In this document: positions 52,478 to 63,247 of the stretch, piece after piece
Position numbering within the stretch: position 1 is the first letter of the stretch
Layout: each line of letters opens with the position of its first letter
Assembly: GCA_028829895.1 (NCBI GenBank)
Contig: CM054181.1
Coordinates: forward strand, 42,400,759 to 42,464,758
DNA length: 64,000 nt
Reading direction: 5' to 3'
DNA from: Sinotaia quadrata
Lineage: Eukaryota > Mollusca > Gastropoda > Architaenioglossa > Viviparidae
Made by a program: the position numbers and the translations under genes
Notes under the pieces: generated by a model
What the model saw: only the letters and a program-made list of their open reading frames with translations
What the model was told of the DNA's origin: nothing
The model's database searches: none

Positions 52478-53141
52478 TAAAACTGTGATCTTATCACAAC
52501 AATTCCTACATTCATAAATTCGTTTCGTGGCGAGCGTGTCTTTAAGTTACAAGAAGCTTCTAACTTTAGAAAAGAAAGAAAAACGTAAACGAAAGAAAAC
52601 TTTCTCGAAAACTGATATATATATTAAATACGTATGGAACATCGGAAGAACTTAATGGTGCTGTGATGACCTGGTTTGATTTCTATAACTTCATTGTGCT
52701 GTAATGACTGGTTTGATTTCGTTAACTTCATAGTACTGAAATGACCTAGTTTGATTTCGTTAACTTCATGGTTTTATAATGACCTGATTTAAATTCGTTA
52801 ACTTCATGGTGCTGAAATGAACTGGTTTTAATTCGGTCAAGGAGAGGCAAAAACGAATCAATTGGAACTGTTTAAACTTTTCATTTTAAAAAAAAACTTC
52901 TTGAAGGTACGAGGTATACCTATTTCTTTTCCTTTGAAATTGAAAATAAAAAATCCAATATGCGGGGGAGCGTAATTTCCTGCGTGCTTCAAATAAACTG
53001 CGACACACGTCTGTTTGTATCTGACAATTAGTGCTGAGTCACAAAGGTGATAGATTGCTTTGTATTTTCACAGACTAATACGCAAGCACTTAAAAGGCTG
53101 GACCACTAGTGTCAGGGCACTCGAAATTCCTTATCTTAAAA

Positions 53142-53148
<7 letters not shown>
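51582..53148. other. Non-coding stretch, presumed TMTC1 intron
   Basis: AT-rich. Contains (AAT)n/(GAT)n at 51738-51790, (AAT)n at 52446-52476 and four loose copies of a 45-50 bp phrase 'gacctggtttgatttcgttaa' at 52665-52840. No TMTC1 exon recognised on the minus strand. Confidence 0.5.

Positions 53149-53190
<42 letters not shown>
53149..53190. repeat. (AG)n microsatellite
   Basis: Twenty-one uninterrupted AG dinucleotides. Confidence 0.95.
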
Positions 53191-53194
<4 letters not shown>

Positions 53195-53566
53195 AACAAT
53201 TAAAAATAAATAAAAAGAAATTCAAGACAGTCATCGAGCTCATTTCAGAAAATTTTTTTTTTTTTTAAAACTAACTCTCCAATTTTATAAGTGCTTATGC
53301 ATGACAGTTTACTGAATCTGTACAAAATAGCCGATTTCATTAGTAAAATACTTTGACTTTTGAAGAAATTATAAATAAGAAACACGAAACGAAAACTGAA
53401 TCTGACCTGCAATGACCAAGCGTTCACACAAAACGATTATCAGGTCAACAAACGCAGGGTCTATATTTCCCTCAAAGGGATCTATACTATATATTTATGT
53501 AACTTTTGTTATTTTTGTTATTTTAAATCTTTAATTTTATTTATATACACTTGTGCACGTGTGTGT

Positions 53567-53567
53567 G

Positions 53568-53626
<59 letters not shown>

Positions 53627-53645
53627 TGTGTATGTGTGTGTGTGT
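53567..53645. repeat. (GT)n microsatellite
   Basis: About 75 bases of GT with a few AT steps. Confidence 0.95.
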
Positions 53646-53686
53646 AGCAATACATGTTTAGGCTCTCTCTGATTCAATTCTTTAAC

Positions 53687-54368
53687 CGTGGTGTCACTGA
53701 GTAAATTTGCTTGTCCCTATTTTAAAACTTAATTATTATATAGTTTGTTAAACGTCAATGTGACATGACCTTCGGATACTGTGCATGACGATATTATTGA
53801 AAGTACCAGAGTTAAAATAACAACTCAGGTAAGGAATATGCTAGAACTTGCTGATGTAAGTACCAGAGTTAAAATAACAACTCAGGTAAGGAATATGCTA
53901 GAACTTGCTGATGTAAGTACCAGAGTTAAAATAACAACTCAGGTAAGGAATATGCTGGAACTTGCTGATGTAAGTACCAGAGTTAAGATGGAATATCATG
54001 TCAAATAACCTTCTCATTGTATTTGTTTATATGTCTATTGATTGTTTATTTAGTAAATTTATTAATCTTCTTGCGCATATTATTTAACTATATGTTGGAG
54101 TAATAGTGGGGGGGGGGGAGGTTTATAAAATATAAATAAAGACGGGTTTTTAATAAGAAGTTTCCACCTGCAGAAACATTATGCAACAGCAAAACGTCTA
54201 CCTTATTACTGTGTAAAGAGTAGAGTTTTACGACACCCTTATAATCCGCCAAGTGAGAGACATTTTAATCTTGTGGGAGAATTATTAATAACTATAAATT
54301 AAAATTTTCGATCAATTGTAATTAGTTATGTGTTATTAATTAATAATAATCATAACCAGTAACAAAGG
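53687..54368 (+). repeat. Dispersed repeat, short copy with internal 57-bp triplication
   Basis: Homologous at both ends to 11716-13380 in the same orientation, but without the 1.1-kb centre. Within it 53805-53990 is a 57-bp unit ('taccagagttaaaataacaa' plus 'aggaatatgctagaacttgc') in three copies, expanded from a segment present once in the long copy. Confidence 0.75.
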
Positions 54369-54594
54369 GGTGAATGTCAAATGCGATAAGGTTTTGCATG
54401 GGGTCATTCACATTGTACATGTATTCAACATGTGTTCATTACACACTACCGTTCTTTTAAAAAAAAATTAATGTTATCAAATGGTATGCCATTCTTGATT
54501 TACTTCCCGAATAACGTGATTTATTCAACGTGACGCGAACTTCTTGCCAAACTGAAGTATTGTTGGAATTTGGTCATGGTGACCTGGTGTTCCT

Positions 54595-55035
54595 AGGGTG
54601 AAAAGTATGGTAATTGTCTAGTCTTTGTGGCTGGTGTATAGTGTGAAAAGTATGGTAATTGTCTAGTCTTTGTGGCTGGTGTATAGGGTGAAAAGTATGG
54701 TAATTGTCTAGTCTTTGTGGCTGGTGTATAGGGTGAAAAGTATGGTAATTGTCTAGTCTTTGTGACTAGTGTATAGGGTGAAAAGTATGGTAATTGTCTA
54801 GTCTTTGTGGCTGGTGTATAGGGTGAAAAGTATGGTAATTGTCTAGTCTTTGTGGCTAGTGTATAGTGTGAAAAGTATGATAATTGTCTAGTCTTTATGA
54901 CTGTTGTATATGGTGAAAAGTATGATAATTGTCTAGTCTTTGTGACTGGTGTATAGGGTGAAAAATATATTAGTTGTCTAGTCTTATGACTGTTGTATAT
55001 AGTGTGAAAAGTATAGTCGTTATTTTTGTTCTTTG
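54595..55035. repeat. Minisatellite, 45-bp unit, about nine copies
   Basis: Units 'gggtgaaaagtatggtaatt' plus 'gtctagtctttgtggctggt'. The 158-residue minus-strand frame across it is a repeat artefact (15-residue period). Confidence 0.93.
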
Positions 55036-55284
55036 TGATCGGGTGTCTATCCACGACTTTGTTGAACATATTAGGTCAAGTAGCGTGCGCGCTGCCATAG
55101 GTGTTCTAAAAATAGATTTTTGTGTGCCAAATTCCGGCTTTCATTGCTCACGATATAATCTTACAACGAAAAACTAGCATTTAATATTGTTTTCTTAAGC
55201 TAGAAACACTGGAAGGTATTGTGCATTGCGTGGATATACCTAAAGAATTTGTTTTTAAAAAACATTAAATCAATCTTGCTTTAG

Positions 55285-55375
55285 ACATTTCCCACCCAAA
55301 CGATGTGACTATCAGCGTGACGTGCCCTTCGCTTTCTATCAAATGCCTTTGGAGCCAGACGGCAAGAGATGGTGA
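55285..55375 (+). other. Exon-like open segment ending in TGA
   Basis: After an acceptor-like 'tcttgctttag', one frame reads HFPPKRCDYQRDVPFAFYQM and PLEPDGKRW followed by TGA and an AATAAA at 55375-55380. Composition is protein-like but I recognise no family and see no upstream exon. Could be a terminal exon, a pseudogene fragment or chance. Confidence 0.2.
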
Positions 55376-55534
55376 ATAAAAAATCCTCCATAGAGTCTCT
55401 ATGTGTGCTGATAAATATCCTACTATTGACAACCCTATATGAGAGTTATATCTTGGTTATAAAGAAAGGCGGTTAAAAAGCGCCGAGTACTGATACGGTA
55501 GGCCTATCCAGCCACAATGTCTTCTGCCGCAAAT

Positions 55535-55765
55535 ACTTATGCCTAAGTGTACCAGTCAAAGTTGGAAATTATTGACTTTATAATACGGCAAATACTTATG
55601 CCTATGTGTACCAGTCAAAAGTTGGAAATATAAAGTCAATACGGCAAATACTTATGCCTAAGTGTACCAGTCAAAGTTGGAAATATAAAGTCAATACGGC
55701 AAATACTTATGCCTAAGTGTACCAGTCAAAGTTGGAAATATAAAGTCAATACGGCAATTCTAACC
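55535..55765. repeat. Tandem repeat, 55-bp unit, four copies
   Basis: Units 'acggcaaatacttatgccta' plus 'agtgtaccagtcaaagttgg'. Confidence 0.92.
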
Positions 55766-55979
55766 CATGTGACCATCTCCTTAACATATCGATGATTTAA
55801 TTTTTCTTTCAAGTATCCATGTTTGTGTAAGATCTAAAAAATTTACTAACTTATAACTAGCGGTTCAAAACAAATATACTTTCTCAGTAACAATTCACAA
55901 AACCGGTAGATGACCCACAACGGCCTAGACTTCACTAGATGATTTTACCTACGTCACCGACCTTGACATATATTTTAAG

Positions 55980-56275
55980 TAAGATAGGGAAAGTTGTTGA
56001 TAGGGTAAAAAGTATACTTCTTATCTAGTTTTCGTGACCGGTTATGTATACAGGGTAAAAAGTATAGTCGCTATCTAGGCTTTGTGACTGGCTATTTATA
56101 GGGTAAAAGTATAGTCAATATATAGTTTTTGTGACCGGGTATATATAGGGTAAAAAGCATAGTCGTTGCTTGTTTGTTTTTGTTTTTGTTTTGTCTTTGT
56201 GACCTGGTACATATAGAGTGAAAAGTATGGCCGTTATGTACTCTTTGTGACCGGGTGTATGCATGGTGACAAGTG
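55980..56275. repeat. Degenerate relatives of the 45-bp minisatellite
   Basis: Loose copies of 'gggtaaaaagtatagtcg...tttgtgaccgggta', clearly related to the array at 54.6-55.0 kb although 1 kb away. Confidence 0.75.
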
Positions 56276-56890
56276 ACTCGCAAAATGAACACTTTGGTTT
56301 CTAAATAATTTTAGTTAAAAAAAAATAATGTGGAAGAAACTAAAATTTGATACATCAAAATTTGTTCAGTTTATTATTTAAAAGCAAAAGCGGTATTTTA
56401 CTTTCTTTTGAAGTGAAAAATTCAAATAAAACTTTATGTCGCACACAAAACTACTTTACACATGAACTGAGACGATTAAAATAAATGTTGTCTTCATTTA
56501 AAAAGTTCTAGTGAGGGGAGTGTTTTGTTGAGGTTTTCTTTGAGGGAAGTGTTATGTTGTTGTTGTGTGTGCGCGCGCGCTCTCTCTGTGTTGTTCCTCT
56601 ATACGCTAAGCTAATACTGTAATAGTATCAGTATATCACTGCTGACACTAACCAGGAGGGGTAACTCACCAAGAAATGCCTCAAATCGCGAGCAAATGCA
56701 GATTTCGCACGTGTAACGCTTGAGAATAAATTGGGACAAGAAAGTTACAGGCCTACAATTTTCAATTCCTTCGCACAAGTGCTTCTTAAAAATTAAAAGA
56801 ATATTTTCCGAGTAAGTTCCAGTTGTCGGGGTGGTATCCAAGCTTCAGAACTAGAATCAATTTATCACTCCATAGACGTTCGTCACACAC
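56276..56890. other. Non-genic stretch
   Basis: AT-rich; a 'gcgcgcgcgc tctctctgtg' patch near 56570-56590. Nothing else recognised. Confidence 0.4.
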
Positions 56891-57330
56891 TCCTATCTGT
56901 ACGTCAGTAGTACAAATATATTCATTACATGTACCAACTAAGTACAAAAACATTCACTATTTGTACCGCCTTAGTACAAAGATATTCACAAAACCTATAC
57001 CGCCGTAGTACAAAGGCATTCACTACCTGTACCATGATAGTACAAAAACACCTCCGTTTTTACAAAGACGTTCACTTACCCGTACCGCCGTAGTACAAAG
57101 ACATTCACTACTTGTACCGCCGTATACAACGACATTTACTACTTGTACCGCCGTAGTACAACGACATTCACTACTTGTACCGCCGTATACAATTACATTT
57201 ACTACTTGTACCGCCGTAGTACAAAGACATTCACTACTTGTACCGCCGTATACAATTACATTTACTACTTGTACCGCCGTAGTACAAAGACATTCACTAC
57301 TTGTACCGACGTAGCATAAATTCAATCACT
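56890..57330. repeat. Tandem repeat, about 31-32 bp unit
   Basis: More than twelve copies of 'actacttgtaccgccgtagt' plus 'acaaagacattc', with alternating 'gtatacaa' and 'gtagtacaa' variants that suggest a two-unit higher-order repeat on the right. Confidence 0.9.
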
Positions 57331-58119
57331 ATCTGTGCTACATTGCGGTCCGATCTACAATGGCTATAAGGTCAAGGTTTCATAACAACAAACAAGATGA
57401 TCAGACCAATAACACATCGTGACTATGACAAGTCTGACTAACCTTATACCTAATCCTCTCTGATCTAACGCCTCTCCCCCACCCTCACTCCATTAATATA
57501 TCAACCCTAGCTACCATGCATTCAGCAGAGAATGTGTAAAAAGAAAATGAATCTAAACTGAACTAATATTACCGGGCGACAGTTTAGTGCGACAGACTAA
57601 AGAAGCAAACATCACCCAAACGCTTCCTTTTAATCACAGGCACTCGTGACAACCCTCACTGTTTCCCCCAAAAAACTAATGAAAGCTTAAACAGAAGTCA
57701 TTCACATGAATGAAGTACATACTGTTTCGATTTGAGAGGAAAAGTATATTGTTTCATGATCATCATTGGAGATAACTCATGCACGATTCTCAATACCAGA
57801 TGACCCAAAAACATTGACCTCAATATGACGTTCCAAGAACCCTAATCGAGACGTGCTCATGTTTGAAAAGCAGTTGATAAAGAGAGAGCGGGCGCCCACG
57901 AATATTATAGGCGCCCTTGCTTTTGAGATAATGAAATATGATAGGTATCCATCCACTAGAGGCAGCGAACTGCATGTCGCCACTGGAGGAATGATGAGAT
58001 GACGATGTACTTTGACCTCAGAGTGGAACAAGAAAAGTAGGCCCTGCGTGTAGCCTACCCGACTGAGTAGGCAAACAAGAATTAAAATTCAAGAATGAAG
58101 TTTCTGTCGCATATATCGC
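57331..58119. other. Non-genic stretch
   Basis: Unique sequence. A small palindrome GGGCGCC...GGCGCCC spans 57889-57915. Minus-strand frame 57777-58031 is unrecognised and not called. Confidence 0.4.
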
Positions 58120-58177
58120 GTGCGAGCGTGCGTGCGTGCGTGCGTGCCTGCGTGTGTGTGTGTGTGTGTGTGTGTGA
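58120..58177. repeat. (GCGT)n/(GT)n microsatellite
   Basis: 'gcgtgcgtgcgtgcgt' followed by a GT run. Confidence 0.95.
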
Positions 58178-58889
58178 ATTACTTCCTTCTTGACTGGGCA
58201 AAGTATTTATTTTCTCGACTAGGTTTTTCTTAGTGATGACTGTCTTCACAGTTTAATAACTACATGTGTACAGTTTAATAAGTACATGTGTACCGTAGTT
58301 GTAAAGTACTCACGTTTCCAGATATGTCATAATTCAATTAATTCAAACTGTGTTAATTAATGTGCAAAGATCACTCAAAAAGCTTTTGCCATTCTTTTCT
58401 CGATTATCTATGATGCAAATGAACAAGCAAACATTGTAGTTGTAAGTGGTTATCTAGCTTTCGTTCACATCCGACAGACATGGTTTAATCTTATGTTGTG
58501 ATTTTCACTCTAACATCCAATATCTGCCGTTCACCTTTTCACTCAGCTAAGCCGAGCCGAGCGTGTCACACAAAGCAGGCATTCTCAGACAGAAGTGTAA
58601 TAATATTTTACGGTGAGTCTCCGTGGGTCTCTATCAAAAAACAACAAAAAATTCTTAATGTATGATTGTGTGTAGGAGGGTGGGTGGGAGGGAGTGTTGA
58701 AAGAAAGACTGTAAGTGTATGCGCAAATGAGTGTTGGGGGTCATGGTGGTGTGTGTATGAATATATATGGATGTGTGTGTGTGTGTATGTGTGGAGCGAG
58801 AGGCTTGCGCAAGCATATAATACATTATAGAAAAGATATATTCAAGAATGTAAAATACTTCCCTTTGGATAAGAAAGCCGGCATCTTTT

Positions 58890-58890
<1 letters not shown>
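58178..58890. other. Non-genic stretch
   Basis: Unique sequence with a GT-rich and G-rich patch at 58660-58800. No gene supported. Confidence 0.4.
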
Positions 58891-58892
<2 letters not shown>

Positions 58893-58930
<38 letters not shown>

Positions 58931-58996
58931 GCACACACACACACGCGCGCGCGCGCACACACACACACACACGCACACACACACGCGCGCGCGCGC

Positions 58997-59030
<34 letters not shown>

Positions 59031-59048
59031 ACACACACACACACACGC
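58893..59048. repeat. Compound (CA)n/(CG)n tract
   Basis: About 155 bases of strict pyrimidine-purine alternation: (CA) blocks alternating with four (CG)4-6 blocks in a roughly 30-50 base higher-order pattern. Confidence 0.95.
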
Positions 59049-60355
59049 ACGTAATCTGGGCGCTCAATCACGGTATTAAGTCCCTCAAGCAGAACAAAAA
59101 TGTAGCTATTTCCAGTAACTTCTTTATACCAGAAATTCCATGTTTGTAGTCAAGAGGTTTTGCTGATGTACTTTAACAAGTGCAGTCTATCCTTACACTT
59201 ACATGCTGGGGTCGAGACTTCCTGAATATACATGGTCGTAATGGTTTATAAATAAACCGGGAACCGGGAAGAAAATCCAGAAATACCAGCAATCACAGAA
59301 ATACCAGCAATCACAGAAATTCCAGAAATTTTAGAAAGGCTGCATTTTTCCCTGTAAAATATAATCAGGGAACAATGCTAAGTTTTCCAGTTTATCATCT
59401 CTAACTCCTTTTTTTCTTACAGTCAAATCTCGATTTACAGTTTCCTACAGTATTAGCCTGATACATGCATACAACAATATTTTATGAATATGTTCACTAG
59501 AAACAATGTCAAGTGTTTAACATACTACATACAAACATCATAATTCATAAGTGTAGAAGTAATAGTCTACTCACATAATACACCTCTACATAAAATGTAA
59601 GTATAACATATCAATAACAGAATGCACAAAATATTTATCCTCTCTGTTTCAATCAGTTAACTCACCATTAAGCTAATGGCCGCCTTTCATTTCCGGACTT
59701 TATCCACACCAGATTCAAAGTGATTAGAGAATAGTATCATTTCAGCATCAGGGTAGCTCGACCGTTAATTATTATGAGCAGACATTAGGACCAACTGTAT
59801 AAACACACGTGACATTTGAAAGGAAACAGGAAATAACATTTAACAAGTTTTAGACGTGTAAAGGTTGATGACGTAACTCAAATCCACTTCTATAACAACT
59901 TTTGAAACACGCTCAACAAAAGAACAATGTGTTGATATTTTAAAAAAGGGTTCCTGAAAAGTTTACAAAAAGCTAAATTGTCTGTGTGATTGTGAAACAA
60001 GAGCGATTGCAATTAAGGGACAAAATTCTGTTTGAATTTAAGAAACGTGCGAAATCCTCCTAATAGGTACAAGACTATTTATTAAGGAAAAAAAAGGTGT
60101 TAAGGTTTTTATAGCATGTACTAATGTAATATATTCAACGTCATACATAAAATAATGTAATAAAGTAGTATGTAAAATGGGAGATAGTCACGTTTAATGA
60201 TTATTATTTATGTTGGTGAAAGTGTTTACAAAACTCTAGATTTATTTGAAGGGTTATAATCTGCAGTTGGAAGTAAATAATAAAGCTCTAACTTGGAAGA
60301 GAAGACAGGATTCTAAATTACAGGTAATAGGTAAAGAAATGAGAAAAGGAAACAA
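59049..60355. other. Non-genic stretch
   Basis: AT-rich. A short 18-bp repeat 'agaaataccagcaatcac' occurs two to three times at 59275-59325. Nothing else recognised. Confidence 0.4.
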
Positions 60356-60359
60356 ACAA

Positions 60360-60890
60360 AGTCTCGATGCCATAAGGCGGTCAAAGTGAGGAAAGGACCA
60401 AAACAACAAAGTTTCGATGACGTAAGGCGGTAAAAATGAGAAAGGGACCAATACTAAGTCTTGATGATGTATGATTGTCAAAGTGAGAAAAGGACCAAAT
60501 ACAAAGTCTTGATGACGTGAGAAAAGGACCAAATACAAAAAGTCTTGATGACGTAATACGGTCAAAGTGAGAAAAGGACCAAATACAAAGTCTTGATGAC
60601 GTAATACGGCCAAAGTGAGAAAAGGACCAAATACAAAGTCTTGATGACGTAATACGGCCAAAGTGAGAAAAGGACCAAATACAAAATCTTGATGACGTAA
60701 TACGGCCAAAGTGAGAAAAGGACCAAATACAAAGTCTTGATGACGTAATACGGCCAAAGTGAGAAAAGGACCAAATACAAAGTCTTGATGACGTAATACG
60801 GCCAAAGTGAGAAAAGGACCAAATACAAAGTCTTGATGACGTAACACGGTCAAAGTGGGAAGAGGACCAAATACAAAGTCTTGATGAGTA
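60360..60890. repeat. Minisatellite, 48-bp unit with a CRE-like site per unit
   Basis: About ten units 'agtcttgatgacgtaatacg' plus 'gccaaagtgagaaaaggacc'. Most contain TGACGTAA. All three minus-strand frames are open because 48 is divisible by three; the 218-residue frame is an artefact. Confidence 0.93.
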
Positions 60891-61132
60891 TACTTTAGTA
60901 AAAACAACATGCCGATACAAATGAGCCCACAAGTACAAGATCCATTAATTTTCAGTTTTTCAATTTCAAATTACATTTCATCATGTAGCGACACCTGTAC
61001 GTCACTACTGACGAACGAGGCGAACTAGTTCCGACACGGTAAATAGCAGGCTTATACCGGTCATCAGTGATACTGAGGCGTAGGAATGAGTTATTTTAGC
61101 CGATGTCTCGTTAACGGACTTGACACACGCGG

Positions 61133-61283
61133 TATATAAACTGTCAGACAGGTAGAACTTGGGGCAGCTGTCTCCTTCCTTCAAATGTTTCGTTCAAAAG
61201 CCATTTGCCTTCTCTCCACTGCACTTGAGCAATCCACTTCAATAGCAATTATCTTCAAAAGGCAACAAAGACTGTCCTGTTAA
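61133..61283 (+). promoter_or_regulatory. TATA-like element before a short ORF
   Basis: TATATAAA at 61133-61140 lies 45 bases upstream of an ATG (61185) opening a 32-codon frame that starts MFRSKAICLLS and ends TAA at 61283. Spacing is compatible with a core promoter, but there is no homology or downstream gene to support it. Confidence 0.2.
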
Positions 61284-61389
61284 CTTTAACAGATCTTCTG
61301 CCATTGTATGCACAAACTATTTCCAACCAACAGGGTAGCTCAGAGAGTTCCTTGTTTGGTTGAATTTTACGAAGGGTTTTGTTGGATTT

Positions 61390-61835
61390 ACTATCATGTT
61401 ACTGCCCAGTGTATTTCTAATGGGGTGGGGTTTTTTGTGCTATCTCTTTACTGTCCAGTATCTTCTCTTGCTTGATTTACTATCCTTTTACAGTTTTTCT
61501 GTACAGTATTCTTTTATTGTTTTGATTTGTTATCTATTTCCTGTTCAGTGCTCTTCTCTTGTTGATTTGCTATTTCTGTACTGTTCAGTGTTCTCTTGTT
61601 GATTTGCTATTTCTGTACTGTTCAGTGTTCTCTTGCTTGATTTGCTATTTCTGTACTGTTCAGTGTTCTCTTGCATGATTTGCTATTTCTGTACTGTTCA
61701 GTGTTCTCTTGCTTGATTTGTTATTTCTGTACTGTTCAGTGTTCTCTTGCTTGATATGTTATCTCTGTACTGTTGAGTGTTCTCTTGCTTGATTTGCTAT
61801 TTCTGTACTGTTCAGTGCTCTTCTCTAGCTTGACT
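61390..61835. repeat. Minisatellite, about 38-bp unit
   Basis: About nine copies of 'tgatttgctatttctgtact' plus 'gttcagtgttctcttgct'; the left copies are degenerate. Confidence 0.92.
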
Positions 61836-62159
61836 TGCTAGTGCTGGCGATACTTAACGCATGACTGACTGATTTGCCAGACACATGATTACTGTCCATT
61901 GCAACCGCTGTTGATGTCGTGGGAAAATCTCACTACTACCTTCAGAGAACGCCTTGTTATTATAATATTAAGATGAACTAATTAGAATAAGTTCACCACT
62001 TCCGGCCTTTATATGCAATAAAAGCTTTTGTCAAAGACTGAAATAAATTAATGCCTAAGAGACAATTTTATTAAAAATGTAAAAATGTAAAAATGTGATC
62101 AAGTACGAAATGTCATCATGCAAATGCAGACAATTACAGGAGAGTTATCGAGGTTTATA
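61836..62159. other. Non-genic stretch
   Basis: Unique AT-rich sequence; nothing recognised. Confidence 0.4.
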
Positions 62160-62535
62160 TCCGTTAATCAAACACGCCAACATGAAGTCATCAAGAGCGT
62201 CATAACTACGTTAATGCAAAAAACTCACCAAACACGCCAACATGAAGTCATCAAGAGCGTCATAACTACGTTAATGCAAAAAACTCACCAAACACGCCAA
62301 CATGAAGTCATCAAGAGCGTCATAACTACGTTAATGCAAAAAACTCACCAAACACGCCAACATGAAGTCATCAAGAGCGTCGTGACTAAGTTAATGCAAT
62401 ACACTCACCAAACACGCCAACATGAAGTCATCAAGAGCGTCATAACTACGTTAATGCAAAAAACTCACCAAACACGCCAACATGAAGTCATCAAGAGCGT
62501 CGTGACTAAGTTAATGCAATACACTCACCAAAAAC
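62160..62535. repeat. Minisatellite, 60-bp unit, six copies
   Basis: Units 'caaacacgccaacatgaagt' plus 'catcaagagcgtcataacta' plus 'cgttaatgcaaaaaactcac'. Two variants (cataactacg / cgtgactaag) appear in an order suggesting block duplication. The 169-residue plus frame is a 20-residue repeat artefact. Confidence 0.95.
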
Positions 62536-63180
62536 ACCACCAACGCCACTCGACGGACAAGGTGCCGCAGATTTTTGTCCATCCGCTTAGTGTGAAGAAA
62601 CCTGCATACAACCAAACGATAATATAAGTACTGTAACACATACACACATTTTAAAAATTCTTCAAAACATACTTCAACTGGTAGATATTTATGATAACTA
62701 GTTTGTAATTATGGACGTATATCATTATCTACTTTATGACAATATACTTCCTTCGACATTCTTGTAATGAAATGCTTCGTGTTCTATTTGTTACACAAAG
62801 CAGGTAATCATTCTTCACACGTCACATTAGATGTGTTATAAAGCACGTAATCTTTCTTCACACGTCACTTTAGATTTTTATTATTTCTTTTACTGCATGT
62901 GGTTGGAATGCTTCAAAGTGTAATATAACTAGGGTTTTAAGTTTACAACATGTTAGCAGGTCAGGGAGTACTGTTCAGTATTATCAGGGGTTTTAGTTTT
63001 ACAACCAGTAAATATTTCATAACCAGGGAATAATGTTCTATACAACTAGGGCTTTATGTTTTACAACCAGTAAGCATTTCACAACAACAGGGAATAATGT
63101 TCTGTATAACCAGGGCTTTAACCTTTACTGTTATTAAGCATTTCATAGCCAAGGTATTACATTTTATACAAGCAGGGTTT
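62536..63180. repeat. Unique sequence then degenerate repeat
   Basis: From about 62930, loose 50-60 bp copies of 'accagggctttaatgtttta' plus 'caaccagtaagcatttca'. Left part is unique AT-rich sequence. Confidence 0.6.
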
Positions 63181-63194
63181 TAATGTGTTTTCCA

Positions 63195-63247
63195 GGTGAA
63201 GAATTGAGGATTTTACAGCTAGTCTACTCTGGTCGTGACATCATCAA
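63195..63247 (+). other. Exon-like segment bounded by AG and GT
   Basis: Between 'tgttttccag' and GTAGGC there is one open frame, EELRILQLVYSGRDIIK, if the previous exon leaves one base. No family recognised and no neighbouring exon found. Confidence 0.15.

Noticed and set aside
54593..55069. 158-residue minus-strand repeat protein
   Set aside because: Product of a 45-bp minisatellite; decayed relatives of the array at 56 kb have broken frames.
60254..60938. 218- and 185-residue minus-strand frames
   Set aside because: All three frames of the 48-bp array are open, so openness carries no information.
62118..62627. 169-residue plus-strand frame with a 20-residue repeat
   Set aside because: The 60-bp units are identical at DNA level, with no synonymous bias; a repeat artefact is more likely than a repeat protein.
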